Shown in pieces: positions 8,892 through 17,894 of a DNA stretch of 64,000 bases. The position numbers and the translations under genes were made by a program. Source of the stretch: Paenibacillus sp. 32352 (GTDB lineage Bacteria > Bacillota > Bacilli > Paenibacillales > NBRC-103111); NCBI RefSeq assembly GCF_002042965.1, contig NZ_MZNT01000014.1, positions 62,001 to 126,000 on the forward strand, in the 5' to 3' direction. Numbering within the stretch: the stretch's first letter is position 1; each line of letters starts with the position of its first letter. The notes below the pieces were generated by a model. It was given only the letters and a program-made list of their open reading frames with translations. It was not told the origin of the DNA and searched no databases.

Positions 8892-9140
8892 AGACTTCGT
8901 TCATTGAACGAAGTCTGAGTATCGTGAAACCAGAAGAGCTTGAAATGCTGCTAGTACACTCCGGTGGAATATCCCCCTCCGGCCGCTGTTGTTCTCGGGA
9001 ATTATGATTATATTCTTGTAGCGGAAATTTCCCGATAACAAAGGCGGGCGCTATCACTCCTACAGGAGATACTCCACCTACCGTTATAGCAAATTTCTCG
9101 CAAATCGGGTTTCTCGACAGTCTGTTCGAGAACGAAGTCT
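8892..9140 (-). repeat. Terminator-nested repeat, copy A
   Basis: Core of about 201 bp (8917-9117), read on the minus strand. The hairpin agacttcgttc-att-gaacgaagtct (8892-8916) lies on one side and a decayed version (about 9118-9140) on the other. The core has a central stem TTGTTaTCGGGAA / TTCCCGAgAACAA around a loop containing CCGCTA and AATATAATCA, and flanking arms GGTGGAGTAT / ATATTCCACC. Together these form the terminator region of ctaM, which is transcribed in the same direction. Confidence 0.85.
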
Positions 9141-9154
9141 TTTTATTAGAGAGA

Positions 9155-9610
9155 CTAGAGTCCCAATATCGCATCGATCATAGGCTTCGTATCTCCGCCC
9201 GGGTACAACACGTACAGGAGAACGTAAACCACCACGCCGGTAGGAGCGGTAATCAGCCACATGACGGCCGTCCAGCGTCCGATCTTTTTGTGCTTAGCAA
9301 ATCTCTTGTTGAACGCGTGCAGCAAGGTGATAATACCGAAGACACCGGCTAACGTTGCCAAAGTAATATGGAAAAAAAGGAATAAATGATACGCCAGCTT
9401 AAGCGATTCCGGACCCCCGAATGTTGTGTTTCCTACAAAGATTGTCCGAGATACGTAGATTAGGAAAAAGGCAAGGGCAAAGCCGGCTCCCCACAGCATC
9501 AGCTTCTCATGCCCTTTACGGTTTCCCTTCAATATTTGTCTCCAACCGAAGGCTACAAATATAGCACTGATAACGATAAATGACGTGCTAATCGTAGGCA
9601 AAATATGCAT
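9155..9610 (-). CDS. ctaM: DUF420 membrane protein, CtaM-like oxidase assembly factor
   Basis: A 151-residue protein with four predicted helices and conserved histidines (HEKLMLW, AYHLFLFFHITLA, LLHAFNKRFAKHKKIGRWT). This matches the DUF420 family, whose Bacillota members (CtaM, formerly YozB) are needed to mature haem-A oxidases. GAGGTGG precedes the ATG. It lies 25 bp downstream of ctaG, in one unit with it, and its 3' end is followed by repeat copy A. The symbol rests on family and context. Confidence 0.88.
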   Translation of the reverse strand: MHILPTISTSFIVISAIFVAFGWRQILKGNRKGHEKLMLWGAGFALAFFLIYVSRTIFVGNTTFGGPESLKLAYHLFLFFHITLATLAGVFGIITLLHAFNKRFAKHKKIGRWTAVMWLITAPTGVVVYVLLYVLYPGGDTKPMIDAILGL

Positions 9611-9635
9611 TCTCGTTCCACCTCATCTTCCATAG

Positions 9636-10526
9636 TCAGGCCCGGTTTGCATTGACCGAGGAATGAGCGAACGGCTCGTTCTGCATGTCCTCATCCTCTT
9701 CCTCCTGCCGTTCCCTGCGGTACCAGCGGAAGAAGGTATAGGCCAATGCCCAACCATAAACAATTTCCTGAACGATCTTCATAATAACTCCGCCCAGCTG
9801 CTGATCATTCAACACGGACATATACAAGAATTGCTCGGATACATCTTTGTAATTGGCATACATAGGCTCGCCGGCAAAAATAATGAGCGCGCACGCCGGT
9901 GTCAGCAGGATCCCGTTAACGAAAATGTAGGCCATTTTCTTAAGCTCCGTCATCCGGCTGTACTCAGGCAGCGGGCAGAACACAGGGAACCACATTTGGA
10001 ACGCTGCAAGGATAAATACCGTGTTGTACACATCATGAAGCAGTGGATTTGTCATCAGCGTGTCCATGATCATCGGAATATGGTAAAAGGAGAATACCAT
10101 GTTAAACACGAACAGCGAAATCAACGGGGACGTCAATGCATACATGATCTTGTGGGCTATCGGATGCTTAAAGAGCGGGCGCAGAAGCCAGCCCGGCAGC
10201 CCCAGCATCAGTACCGGAGGCATAACCAAGTATAGCAGGGATTGCTGGAACATATGGGCGCTGAAGCTGTAATGATGCCCATAATAGCTCAGCGGGCTCC
10301 CCTCCGCTATATAGTACAACAGCAAGCCGGAATAAAAGTAAAAAAGCTGCTTGAAAGAAACAGGCTCCGACTCTGCAAACTTATGGCGCCAACGGCTTAT
10401 AGCCAATCCATATAACCACCCGATAACAACAAGAATGAGCAGCAAGCCTGGGCTCCATAAATTCGCAAAATCAGCAGCCCCGCCATGACCTCCATGTCCC
10501 ATCGTTCCCATTGGATCCGTATTCAT
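9636..10526 (-). CDS. ctaG: Cytochrome c oxidase assembly factor CtaG
   Basis: A 296-residue polytopic protein of the caa3_CtaG family, with a His/Met/Gly-rich start (MGTMGHGGHGG), about seven helices and the typical segments YYIAEGSPLSYYGHHY and FSFYHIPMIMD. In Bacillus it is required for assembly of caa3 oxidase. AGGAGAGG precedes the ATG. A terminator separates it from ctaF, and it has its own predicted promoter at 10556-10585, so it is not simply read through from the oxidase genes. Confidence 0.95.
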   Translation of the reverse strand: MNTDPMGTMGHGGHGGAADFANLWSPGLLLILVVIGWLYGLAISRWRHKFAESEPVSFKQLFYFYSGLLLYYIAEGSPLSYYGHHYSFSAHMFQQSLLYLVMPPVLMLGLPGWLLRPLFKHPIAHKIMYALTSPLISLFVFNMVFSFYHIPMIMDTLMTNPLLHDVYNTVFILAAFQMWFPVFCPLPEYSRMTELKKMAYIFVNGILLTPACALIIFAGEPMYANYKDVSEQFLYMSVLNDQQLGGVIMKIVQEIVYGWALAYTFFRWYRRERQEEEDEDMQNEPFAHSSVNANRA

Positions 10527-10555
10527 GTTAACCTCTCCTTTCCTAACTATGGATG

Positions 10556-10585
10556 TTATAATTTGGATTGTTACTAATTTGTGAA
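10556..10585 (-). promoter_or_regulatory. Predicted promoter of ctaG-ctaM
   Basis: Minus-strand -35 TTCACA (10580-10585), 18-bp spacer, -10 TTATAA (10556-10561). The -35 overlaps the + strand octamer TTTGTGAA (10578-10585). The same octamer occurs just upstream of the ctaC promoter and resembles the TTTGTGAAT core of ResD-binding sites. Confidence 0.45.
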
Positions 10586-10603
10586 AAATGTTGCAAGCTT
10601 AAG

Positions 10604-10642
10604 AAAAAAAGGAGAGCTTTCATTTCTAAAAGCCCCCCTCCT
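10604..10642 (-). terminator. Terminator after ctaF
   Basis: Minus-strand stem GGAGgGGGGCTTTT / AAAGCtCTCC (10611-10642) with a 7-nt loop, followed by seven T. It closes the ctaC-ctaD-ctaE-ctaF unit. Confidence 0.85.
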
Positions 10643-10644
10643 AA

Positions 10645-10956
10645 TTACCACCAAGTCCAGTAAACCGCTGCAGCTACCGCTGTCAGAGCAACAATCGCTC
10701 CGAAAAGCAGACCCACGATCGGGAAGAGATGGCCTCTTTCCTTCATGTGCATCCAATAAGCTAACTGGAACAATACTTGCACGACGCCGAGGCCGCTCAA
10801 GAACCAAAGCAGGAATGCGCGATCCAAACCGCCGTAAAGTACCGCTGCAAAAGCAATCATCGTTAGTACAATGGATACAATATAGGACAAGTAATGGTTC
10901 TTAGGGCCTTCCAACTTATGCCGGTTACCGGCAGACGATGTATGTTGGCTGCTCAT
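10645..10956 (-). CDS. ctaF: Cytochrome c oxidase subunit IV (CtaF)
   Basis: A 103-residue protein with three predicted helices, matching the small subunit IVB of Bacillota caa3 oxidases (start MSSQHTSSAGNRHKLEGPKN; inner WFLSGLGVVQVLFQLAYWMH). Its ATG follows directly after the ctaE stop (TAAATG), so translation is coupled. It is the last gene of the oxidase operon. Confidence 0.93.
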   Translation of the reverse strand: MSSQHTSSAGNRHKLEGPKNHYLSYIVSIVLTMIAFAAVLYGGLDRAFLLWFLSGLGVVQVLFQLAYWMHMKERGHLFPIVGLLFGAIVALTAVAAAVYWTWW

Positions 10957-11577
10957 TTACGGTCCCACCTTCCCCATCAAGTACACTACGGTGAAGATAA
11001 ATACCCAAACTACGTCGATAAAGTGCCAGTACAGACCAGCTACATAAAACTTCGGTGCCGTTACTACCGTTAATCCCTTTTTCAAAGCGGACAGGATCAG
11101 CAGGGTAATCCATAGTACCCCGAATGCAACGTGGGCTCCATGGAAGCCGACTAATGTATAGAACGATGTAGCAAAAGCGCTCTTGGAGAATACATGACCT
11201 TCATGTACATACTCCATAAATTCATAAATCTCAAGACCCAAGAAGCAAAGACCCAGCAGAACCGTAACACCCATCCAGGTCAAAAGCTTGCCGAGCTGAC
11301 CACGGTGCAATGCCATGGTAGCGAATACACTGGTCAGGGAGCTCGTCAACAAGATAAATGTTGACAGAGCTACCGTACCCAATTGGAAAATCTCTTGTCC
11401 TGTAGGTCCATCAGGAACCTGGTTACGCAAAGCGATAAACGTAGCGAACAACGTACCGAACAATACGCACTCTCCGCCAAGGAAGAGCCAGAAGCCCAAT
11501 ACTTTATTTTTACCTTCTAATGTTGCAGTTTCCGCGTGAGGTGGCAGGGCACCGCCTACTTCATGATGTGCACTCAT
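10957..11577 (-). CDS. ctaE: Cytochrome c oxidase subunit III (CtaE)
   Basis: A 206-residue protein with five predicted helices, typical of the short Bacillota COX3. Conserved stretches are NKVLGFWLFLGGECVLFGTL, GFHGAHVAFGVLW and GLYWHFIDVVWVFIF. The start overlaps the ctaD stop by 4 bp (ATGA). It is a structural subunit that stabilises the oxygen-reducing core. Confidence 0.97.
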   Translation of the reverse strand: MSAHHEVGGALPPHAETATLEGKNKVLGFWLFLGGECVLFGTLFATFIALRNQVPDGPTGQEIFQLGTVALSTFILLTSSLTSVFATMALHRGQLGKLLTWMGVTVLLGLCFLGLEIYEFMEYVHEGHVFSKSAFATSFYTLVGFHGAHVAFGVLWITLLILSALKKGLTVVTAPKFYVAGLYWHFIDVVWVFIFTVVYLMGKVGP

Positions 11578-13424
11578 GCCTTTACCCCCTTATCATTGAG
11601 TTCTTCTGGTTCAATATGATAACCGTGATCATCATATACGGATCTTAAGAACATGGTAAGCAGCATAATTCCCAAGCCAATTCCAGCTACCCAATACGTG
11701 TGGTACATGAAGCCGAAACCGGCGATGAAGAAGCCGATCGAGAAGATAAGCGGCAAGATCGAAGGCGACGGCATATGAATCGAACCGATCGGTTCTGCAG
11801 GCGTCATCTCTTTGTTGCCAGCCATTTTCTCTTTCCACAATGGATCCAAACCGCGTACAAGCGGAGTTTGCTTGAAGTTGTACTCTGGAGGCGGGGAAGG
11901 AATCGCCCACTCCAACGTACGGCCATCCCATGGATCCGCAGGAGCATTCATAGGCTTCATAGCAGTTGCCACAATATTGATCAAGAATACGATCGTACCG
12001 ATACCCATCAGGAAGGCACCGATCGTACTGATAAAGTTACCTTCTTCCAAACCAACGCCCGGCTGGTATGTAAATACGCGACGAGGCATCCCCATCAATC
12101 CCAAGAAGTGCTGCGGGAAAAATGTCATATGGAAGCCAATAAAGAACGTCCAGAAGTGTACACGGCCTAAGGTTTCGTTCAGCATACGGCCGAACATTTT
12201 TGGCCACCAGTAATATGCACCGGCGAACAAGCCAAGCACCAAACCACCAACGATAACATAGTGGAAGTGAGCAACGACGAAATATGTATCATGGTATTGG
12301 TAGTCAGCAGCCGGAACGGCAAGCATAACCCCTGTCGTACCACCCATAACGAATGTCGGGATAAACGCTGTTGCAAAAATACTTGCTGTCGTAAATGTGA
12401 TTTGACCGCCCCAAAGCGTGAACAGCCAGTTAAAGATTTTAACCCCTGTTGGTACGGCGATAGCCATCGTAGCAATCGCAAAGATTGCGTTACCGACAGG
12501 ACCGATACCTGTTGTAAACATATGGTGAACCCAAACCATGAAGCCCAGGAACCCGATTAATGCTGTTGCGAATACCATGGAGCTGTATCCGAACAAGCGT
12601 TTTTTCGAGAATGTACTTACAATCTCAGAGATAATACCAAATGCTGGCAAAATCAAAATGTAAACTTCAGGGTGACCGAAGATCCAGAATAAGTGTTCCC
12701 ACAGAACGCTGTTGCCACCTTTGGCAACATCGAAGAACGCACCGCCGAACAAACGGTCAAACATCAGTTCAACCAAGCCTACCGTAATGGCAGGGAAAGC
12801 GAACAAAATCAAAGCGGATGTGATGAATGCAGTCCATGTAAACAACGGCATTCTCATATAGGTCATACCAGGAGCACGCATGTTGATGATCGTTACAAGG
12901 AAGTTAATCCCCCCGATCAGTGTTCCCAAACCGGCAATCTGCAAACCAAGGACGTAGAAGTCTACACCATGGTAAGCCGATGTTGTGTCAACGATACTAG
13001 CAAGCGGTGAATATGCCGTCCAGCCTGCTGCTGGCGCTCCACCCAAGAACCAGCTGGTATTGAGCATGACACCACCGAAGAAAAACAACCAGAATCCAAG
13101 CGCATTCACAAAAGGGAATGCTACGTCGCGCGCACCGATTTGAAGCGGTACAACCGCATTCATAAACGCGAATATAATCGGCATCGCTGCAAAGAAGATC
13201 ATTGTCGTACCGTGCATCGTAGTCAGCGCATTGAACGTATCGCCGATAAAAATCTTTTGGTCAGGATACAAAAGCTGAATCCGGATCAGAACCGCTTCCA
13301 CACCGCCCATCAGGAAGAACAAGCCTCCTGCAATCAGATACAGTATCCCGATTTTCTTATGGTCAACTGTAGTAAGCCAATCCATTAAACCGGTGTAATG
13401 TTTTGCTTTGTGAGAGTGAGCCAA
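11574..13424 (-). CDS. ctaD: Cytochrome c oxidase subunit I (CtaD)
   Basis: The 616-residue catalytic haem-copper subunit. Visible signatures: WEHLFWIFGHPEVYILILPA with the CuB histidine and cross-linked tyrosine, the HH pair in WVHHMFTTG, and YHDTYFVVAHFHYV with the haem-ligand histidines. The C-terminal extension of about 100 residues is usual for Bacillota subunit I. It starts with TTG at 13424, 9 nt after AAGGAGG. It reduces oxygen and pumps protons in the cytoplasmic membrane. Confidence 0.98.
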   Translation of the reverse strand: MAHSHKAKHYTGLMDWLTTVDHKKIGILYLIAGGLFFLMGGVEAVLIRIQLLYPDQKIFIGDTFNALTTMHGTTMIFFAAMPIIFAFMNAVVPLQIGARDVAFPFVNALGFWLFFFGGVMLNTSWFLGGAPAAGWTAYSPLASIVDTTSAYHGVDFYVLGLQIAGLGTLIGGINFLVTIINMRAPGMTYMRMPLFTWTAFITSALILFAFPAITVGLVELMFDRLFGGAFFDVAKGGNSVLWEHLFWIFGHPEVYILILPAFGIISEIVSTFSKKRLFGYSSMVFATALIGFLGFMVWVHHMFTTGIGPVGNAIFAIATMAIAVPTGVKIFNWLFTLWGGQITFTTASIFATAFIPTFVMGGTTGVMLAVPAADYQYHDTYFVVAHFHYVIVGGLVLGLFAGAYYWWPKMFGRMLNETLGRVHFWTFFIGFHMTFFPQHFLGLMGMPRRVFTYQPGVGLEEGNFISTIGAFLMGIGTIVFLINIVATAMKPMNAPADPWDGRTLEWAIPSPPPEYNFKQTPLVRGLDPLWKEKMAGNKEMTPAEPIGSIHMPSPSILPLIFSIGFFIAGFGFMYHTYWVAGIGLGIMLLTMFLRSVYDDHGYHIEPEELNDKGVKA

Positions 13425-13456
13425 CGTATTTTACCTCCTTTGTTCCAAGATGTTCG

Positions 13457-14458
13457 TTATTTCAATGAATTCAAATATTTAACCAAGTCGTTGATTTGGT
13501 TATCCTGCAATGGAACTTGAGGCATCTTGTTGCCCGGTTTCACCGATTGAGGATCTTTAATCCATTGTTTGATGCTTTCATCGTCGTGTGGCAGAATGCC
13601 TGCAACCATTTCACGACTTCCGAATCCGTTCAAGTTAGGTCCAAAGCCAAGTCCTTGTGCGTTAACCGCATGACAGGACAAGCAATTATCTTTAAAAATT
13701 TGTTCCCCGTTCTTCGCTTCAGCTGGAATTGTAGCCGGAGTTTTCATTTTTTCTACCCATTTGTTGAAATCAGCTTCTGATTTGGAGATGACCTTAAAAT
13801 CCATCAAAGCATGGGATGCGCCACAGAGCTCGGCACATTTACCCATAAAGGTATCAGCTTCGTCTGCTTCCAGATAGAATGTGTTTGTCATCCCTACGTT
13901 TGTATCTTGTTTACCGCCCAAGGATGGTATCCAGAAAGCGTGAAGCACGTCAGCAGATGTAATCTCGAAGGCAATCTTTTTGCCTGCAGGAATAACCAGA
14001 TCTTGCGCTGTAGCGATTCCAAGTTCCGGATACTCAAATTGCCACCAGAATTGGTGTGCCGTTACTTTAACATGAACTGCGTCTTTCTCACCGATGTGAT
14101 TTTCCGCCAATTTCACCGTATAACTCACTGTTGGCACAGCCAAAATGAGCAGCAAAACAATCGGAACCACTGTCCAAATGATTTCCAGCGTATGGCTTCC
14201 TTCGACTTGCTTCGGAATGATATCTTTATCGCCTTTCTTCTTCCGGAAGCGAACCAATACGTAAATGTAGATTACGAATACAACCACGACGACCAAGATC
14301 ATAATGCCCAAGCTCAGCTTCATCAAGAACAGCTGGTCTCTGGCTACCGGACCTCTTGGCTTCAAGGCGGAAATCCTATCGTCTCCACACCCCGTCAGAA
14401 GCAACATCATCAACCCGAAAAGAGGGATGAAACGCCACAGATTTTGCCATCGATTCAT
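13457..14458 (-). CDS. ctaC: Cytochrome c oxidase subunit II with cytochrome c domain (CtaC)
   Basis: About 333 residues: lipoprotein signal with lipobox LLTGC, two membrane helices, a CuA cupredoxin domain (HQFWWQFEYPE, then KCAELCGASHALMDF with the CuA ligands), and a C-terminal cytochrome c domain with the haem site CLSCH and a methionine-ligand region near the end. The fused cytochrome c makes this a caa3-type oxidase. I place the start at 14458, 9 nt after GAGGTGGG, directly before the signal peptide; the frame is open to 14506. First gene of the operon. Confidence 0.97.
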   Translation of the reverse strand: MNRWQNLWRFIPLFGLMMLLLTGCGDDRISALKPRGPVARDQLFLMKLSLGIMILVVVVVFVIYIYVLVRFRKKKGDKDIIPKQVEGSHTLEIIWTVVPIVLLLILAVPTVSYTVKLAENHIGEKDAVHVKVTAHQFWWQFEYPELGIATAQDLVIPAGKKIAFEITSADVLHAFWIPSLGGKQDTNVGMTNTFYLEADEADTFMGKCAELCGASHALMDFKVISKSEADFNKWVEKMKTPATIPAEAKNGEQIFKDNCLSCHAVNAQGLGFGPNLNGFGSREMVAGILPHDDESIKQWIKDPQSVKPGNKMPQVPLQDNQINDLVKYLNSLK

Positions 14459-14536
14459 CTTATCAATCCCACCTCTAAAGCTAATATTTTTCGAACAAAA
14501 GGTCATATATTGTCAATGAACCTAATCACCATATTA

Positions 14537-14587
14537 ACTATAAATTCGTACCACTTTTTTGTCAATGAATCTGAAGAAGTTCACAAA
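14537..14587 (-). promoter_or_regulatory. Promoter of the ctaCDEF operon with candidate activator sites
   Basis: Minus-strand -35 TTGACA (14560-14565), 17-bp spacer, -10 TATAGT (14537-14542). The octamer TTTGTGAA lies 14 bp upstream (minus strand, 14580-14587). The string TTCATTGACAA covers the -35 and is repeated about 50 bp downstream, near 14508-14520. The rest of 14459-14846 holds no gene and also carries the promoter region of the lipoprotein gene on the other strand. Confidence 0.65.
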
Positions 14588-14846
14588 TTGTTCTCAAACG
14601 GCTATTTTCATAGCATTTTCATTGGTTTTTCTCCTTTGCCTCTCTTGTTTTATTTCCATAATCCAGGGGTTTTATGCATCTCGACGTCTTTTGTCGAATA
14701 ACGCATATTTCTCTCGAATTAACGGATTCTAATGTAGAAGAAACACATTTGCAGTTGCCGGAGGATGTCCCGCTATGTGAATCAGTTTTCTCAATTGGCC
14801 CCCCAAATTATGCTTTCACTGCAAAACTTATGAGGAGGTTATGATG

Positions 14847-15539
14847 ATGTTCCGGCTTCGACTTTCATGGGCGGCTGTTTGTACAAGCTCCCTTATTCTC
14901 CTTAGCGGATGCTTCGCCAAATATGATTACAACAGCGCCAACAACTTCGGCAGCAAGCGGGATGCCCCGAGACAGGACACTACTCGCGCTTATCAAACGC
15001 AGCAGCAATATGCCAGCGTGTCCCATAAGCATTCCACTTTGGAAATGAACCAGTTTTTATCCGATCAGGTGGCTGCAATGGATGGAGTCAACAGCGCCAT
15101 CGTGATGCTCGCCGATAACACGGCTTATGTTGCCATTACTATCGACAAGACGGCAACGGGTACCCGCAGCGGTCTTTCCGGCCAAGAAACGAATAATGCC
15201 GGAACGGTAAGAGGCTTGTACAATCCGAGTACTCCCTTCAGCGACTACGCAGACCCGAATAAGCTGGCGACGGGCAGCAACTCGTACGATACAGTCCAAA
15301 ACCACACGCATTTAAGTCATTTGTTCAAGCAAAAAATCGCCGAGAAGATACGCTCCCTTCAGCCGACAGTAACCGATGTGTATATCTCTGCGAACCGCAA
15401 CTATATCAACGAGCTGAATCGAATTGCGCAGGAAGCATGGAAGGGTCAGGATCTCAAGCCGTTCCTCCCCCATTTCGACGCGATGTCTGAAGAAATATTC
15501 GGCACTTTGCCGACCCATCCGACAAGCACGGAAAGATGA
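14847..15539 (+). CDS. YhcN/YlaJ-family sporulation lipoprotein
   Basis: About 230 residues. Lipobox ILLSGC, a Gln/Tyr-rich linker, then the YhcN/YlaJ domain: DQVAAMDGVNSAIVMLADNT and AYVAITID, followed by a helical segment KQKIAEKIRSLQPTVTDVYI. Family members are membrane lipoproteins of the forespore or spore. Three ATG codons lie in a row at 14841-14849; only the third has proper spacing (8 nt) from GGAGG, so I start there. It is divergent from the oxidase operon and ends at a hairpin terminator. Confidence 0.88.
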   Translation: MFRLRLSWAAVCTSSLILLSGCFAKYDYNSANNFGSKRDAPRQDTTRAYQTQQQYASVSHKHSTLEMNQFLSDQVAAMDGVNSAIVMLADNTAYVAITIDKTATGTRSGLSGQETNNAGTVRGLYNPSTPFSDYADPNKLATGSNSYDTVQNHTHLSHLFKQKIAEKIRSLQPTVTDVYISANRNYINELNRIAQEAWKGQDLKPFLPHFDAMSEEIFGTLPTHPTSTER

Positions 15540-15572
15540 TGCTGCCGTTCGAAGGCACGGCACACTCTGCCT

Positions 15573-15619
15573 CCTCGAGTATCGCTTCATATTATATATG
15601 AAGAAACTCGGGGTTTTTG
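15573..15619 (+). terminator. Terminator after the YhcN/YlaJ gene
   Basis: Long stem with arms cctcgagt / actcgggg and an inner cttcatat / atatgaag, followed by TTTTT (15573-15618). Confidence 0.75.
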
Positions 15620-15650
15620 GGCTGTGAAGCATAGATCGCGACACTATAGT

Positions 15651-15968
15651 TATAATGAGGATAAGCTCTTTTTTCGCTATACAATTGCTGTGTGTTTTAT
15701 ATGATCATTCTGATTTATATATAAAAAGGAAGAACTTCGGTTTCTTTTTCCTACGGCTTCCTGTAGAATGCATGTAGACGTCACAAGTCTGTTCAATGTT
15801 ACATGCAGCCGATCTCAACCATAAACGGCTTCTTCCGGAGAACGGCGCTTTCTATAATAGAAGAGATTTTTTTGCTGCAGGCTGCTTACTTGGATAAAAC
15901 TGAAGGTTTAAGACTGTTTCGGAACAGACTTAGGATGAATGAACTGGAAGATAAGGAGACAATCTATA
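15651..15968 (+). promoter_or_regulatory. Promoter and long untranslated leader of the DEAD-box helicase gene
   Basis: A -10 TATAAT at 15651-15656 (no clear -35) would give a leader of about 300 nt. The leader includes a hairpin near 15729-15754 (ggaagaac / gtttctttttcc arms). Long structured leaders are common on cold-shock DEAD-box helicase genes. I see no convincing gene in 15540-15968. Confidence 0.45.
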
Positions 15969-17774
15969 ATGAAAACCAATTTATTTGCCTCATTAGGCAT
16001 AAGTGAAGAAATTACGGAAGCCTTGAGCAATCAGGGGTATACGGAGCCTACGCCGATTCAGCAGGAAGCCATTCCCGTCGTTCTGGCCGGAGAGGACGTC
16101 ATTGCTCAAGCCCAGACAGGCACAGGGAAAACACTCGCCCTCGTCCTTCCGATCTTGGAACGGATTGATCCTAAGAAAAACTATACCCAAGCGCTGATCG
16201 TAACGCCTACCCGCGAGCTCGCTATCCAGATAGCCGGCGAAGTAAAAAAATGGGCGCCGATCAAAGGCATTCGGATTTTGGCTGCATACGGCGGACAAGA
16301 TGTCGAACGGCAGTTAAAGAAGCTCGAGGGCACTGTACATATGATCATTGCAACGCCGGGACGTTTGCTTGACCATTTGCGCAGAGAAACCGTACAGCTG
16401 CAGCGCCTGTCCACCCTGGTTCTCGATGAAGCAGACCAAATGCTGCATATGGGTTTTCTGAACGAAGTGGAGGAAATTATCGTACAGACGTCCCCCAAAA
16501 GACAAACCTTGCTCTTTTCCGCAACCATGCCCGGCCCAATCCGCAATCTGGCCAAAAGCTACATGAGGGATCCGCAGGAAATCAAGGTCAAAAGCAAGCA
16601 GGTTACGTTAACGGAAATCGAGCAGATTGCCGTAAAAACGACAGACCGCGGCAAACAGGATGCCCTCTGCCGTCTTATCGACGAATATCGTCCTTATTTG
16701 GCGATGATTTTCTGCCGGACGAAGCTTCGCGCCTCCAAGCTGAATGAAGCGCTGCAGGACCGGGGCTATGCTTCGGATGAGCTCCATGGAGATTTGACGC
16801 AGGCCAAACGGGAACAGGTGATGAAACGATTCCGTGAAGCCAAGATTCAGCTTCTCGTAGCCACAGATATCGCAGCCCGCGGGCTGGATGTGGAAGGCAT
16901 CACCCATGTGTTCAATTACGACATGCCTCATGACGTCGAGAGCTATATTCACCGGATTGGCCGGACCGGCCGTGCTGGACAGCGCGGCGTAGCGGTTACG
17001 ATGGTAGCGCAGAGGGATCAAGGGAAGCTCGAGATGATCGAGAAGGGCATTCGCTCCGAGCTGGCCAAACGGACCATGAGAGCGGACGGGGAATTGAGCG
17101 AGGCCAGAACCAGCGGGACGCGCCGAGAGAGCGAGCGGGCAGATGCGGAGCCGCGGGGCGGCAATGGACGCGGCGACCGGGCCCGGACAGCAGGGCGCGG
17201 GCAGCGCAGCCGGAGTGCTGGCGCGGAGCGCGGGGCGCAGCAGGCGCGTGGACGCGGCGACAGAGCCGAGACAGCGGGGCGCGGGCAGCGCGACTGGAGT
17301 GCCGGCGCGGAGCGCGGAGCTCAGCAGGCACGCGGACGCGGCGACAGAGCCGAGATCGCCGGGCGCGGACAGCGCGACCGCAGTGCTGGCGCGGAGCGCG
17401 GGGCGCAGCAGGCACGCGGACGCGGCGACAGAGCCGAGATCGCCGGGCGCGGGCAGCGCGACCGCAGTGCCGGCGCGGAGCGCGGAACGCAGCAGGCGCG
17501 CGGACGCGGCGACAGAGCCGAGATCGCAGGACGCGGGCAGCGCGACCGCAGTGCTGCTGGCGCTGAGCGCGGAGCCCAGCAGGCACGCGGACGCGGCGAC
17601 AGAGCCGAGATCGCGGGTCGCGGGCAGCGCGACCGCAGTGCCGGCGCGGAGCGCGGAGCTCAGCAGGCACGTGGACGCGGCGACAGAGCCGCAGGCAAGC
17701 GCGGCACACAAACGAACGGCGGAGCACGGGCGGGACGCGGCAATGCAGGCGGGCGCGGACAACGCGGACGCTGA
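15969..17774 (+). CDS. DEAD-box RNA helicase with tandem RG-rich repeat tail
   Basis: About 601 residues. The first 370 are a complete helicase core: Q motif, AQTGTGKT, PTRELAIQ, TPGRLLDH, VLDEADQML, SAT, ARGLD and HRIGRTGRAG. The last 200 residues are a basic tail of about six copies of a 28-residue unit (ARGRGDRAEIAGRGQRDRSA is the first part of one unit), encoded by an 84-bp tandem repeat. RG-rich tails bind RNA without sequence preference. The start at 15969 has AAGGAGA upstream; the frame is open to 15939. It most resembles the CshA group of cold-adapted helicases. Confidence 0.95.
   Translation: MKTNLFASLGISEEITEALSNQGYTEPTPIQQEAIPVVLAGEDVIAQAQTGTGKTLALVLPILERIDPKKNYTQALIVTPTRELAIQIAGEVKKWAPIKGIRILAAYGGQDVERQLKKLEGTVHMIIATPGRLLDHLRRETVQLQRLSTLVLDEADQMLHMGFLNEVEEIIVQTSPKRQTLLFSATMPGPIRNLAKSYMRDPQEIKVKSKQVTLTEIEQIAVKTTDRGKQDALCRLIDEYRPYLAMIFCRTKLRASKLNEALQDRGYASDELHGDLTQAKREQVMKRFREAKIQLLVATDIAARGLDVEGITHVFNYDMPHDVESYIHRIGRTGRAGQRGVAVTMVAQRDQGKLEMIEKGIRSELAKRTMRADGELSEARTSGTRRESERADAEPRGGNGRGDRARTAGRGQRSRSAGAERGAQQARGRGDRAETAGRGQRDWSAGAERGAQQARGRGDRAEIAGRGQRDRSAGAERGAQQARGRGDRAEIAGRGQRDRSAGAERGTQQARGRGDRAEIAGRGQRDRSAAGAERGAQQARGRGDRAEIAGRGQRDRSAGAERGAQQARGRGDRAAGKRGTQTNGGARAGRGNAGGRGQRGR
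17160..17700 (+). repeat. 84-bp in-frame tandem repeat in the helicase gene
   Basis: About six units of 84 bp (one is 87 bp, from an extra alanine codon), very GC-rich and nearly identical at the DNA level. They encode the RG-rich 28-residue units. Long open frames on the other strand and in another forward frame across this stretch are by-products of the base composition. Confidence 0.9.
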
Positions 17775-17894
17775 CCATCACGTAGGTGATCCGTATCTCT
17801 TGATTGTCAATACCTTTACCTTGGCATGGAAAACATGTAAAATAAGGTATACGGCAAGTCGGCAAGGAACTTCCAAAACCAAGGAGGGGTTTCT

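Noticed and set aside
8815..9174. N-terminal extension of the response regulator, 120 residues beyond the receiver domain
   Set aside because: The open frame runs through repeat copy A. A strong ribosome binding site directly before the ATG at 8814 and the normal start of the receiver domain show that the extension is not translated as part of the regulator.
15803..16006. 67-aa frame in the helicase leader
   Set aside because: No ribosome binding site, overlap with the helicase start, and no recognisable sequence.
17160..17700. CRISPR-like regular repeat
   Set aside because: Units are 84 bp, contiguous without unique spacers, and encode part of the helicase.
16608..17865. Long minus-strand frames (384 and 289 aa) opposite the helicase repeat tail
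   Set aside because: They consist of low-complexity Ala/Arg/Ser/Leu produced by the GC-rich 84-bp repeat and lie opposite a complete helicase gene.
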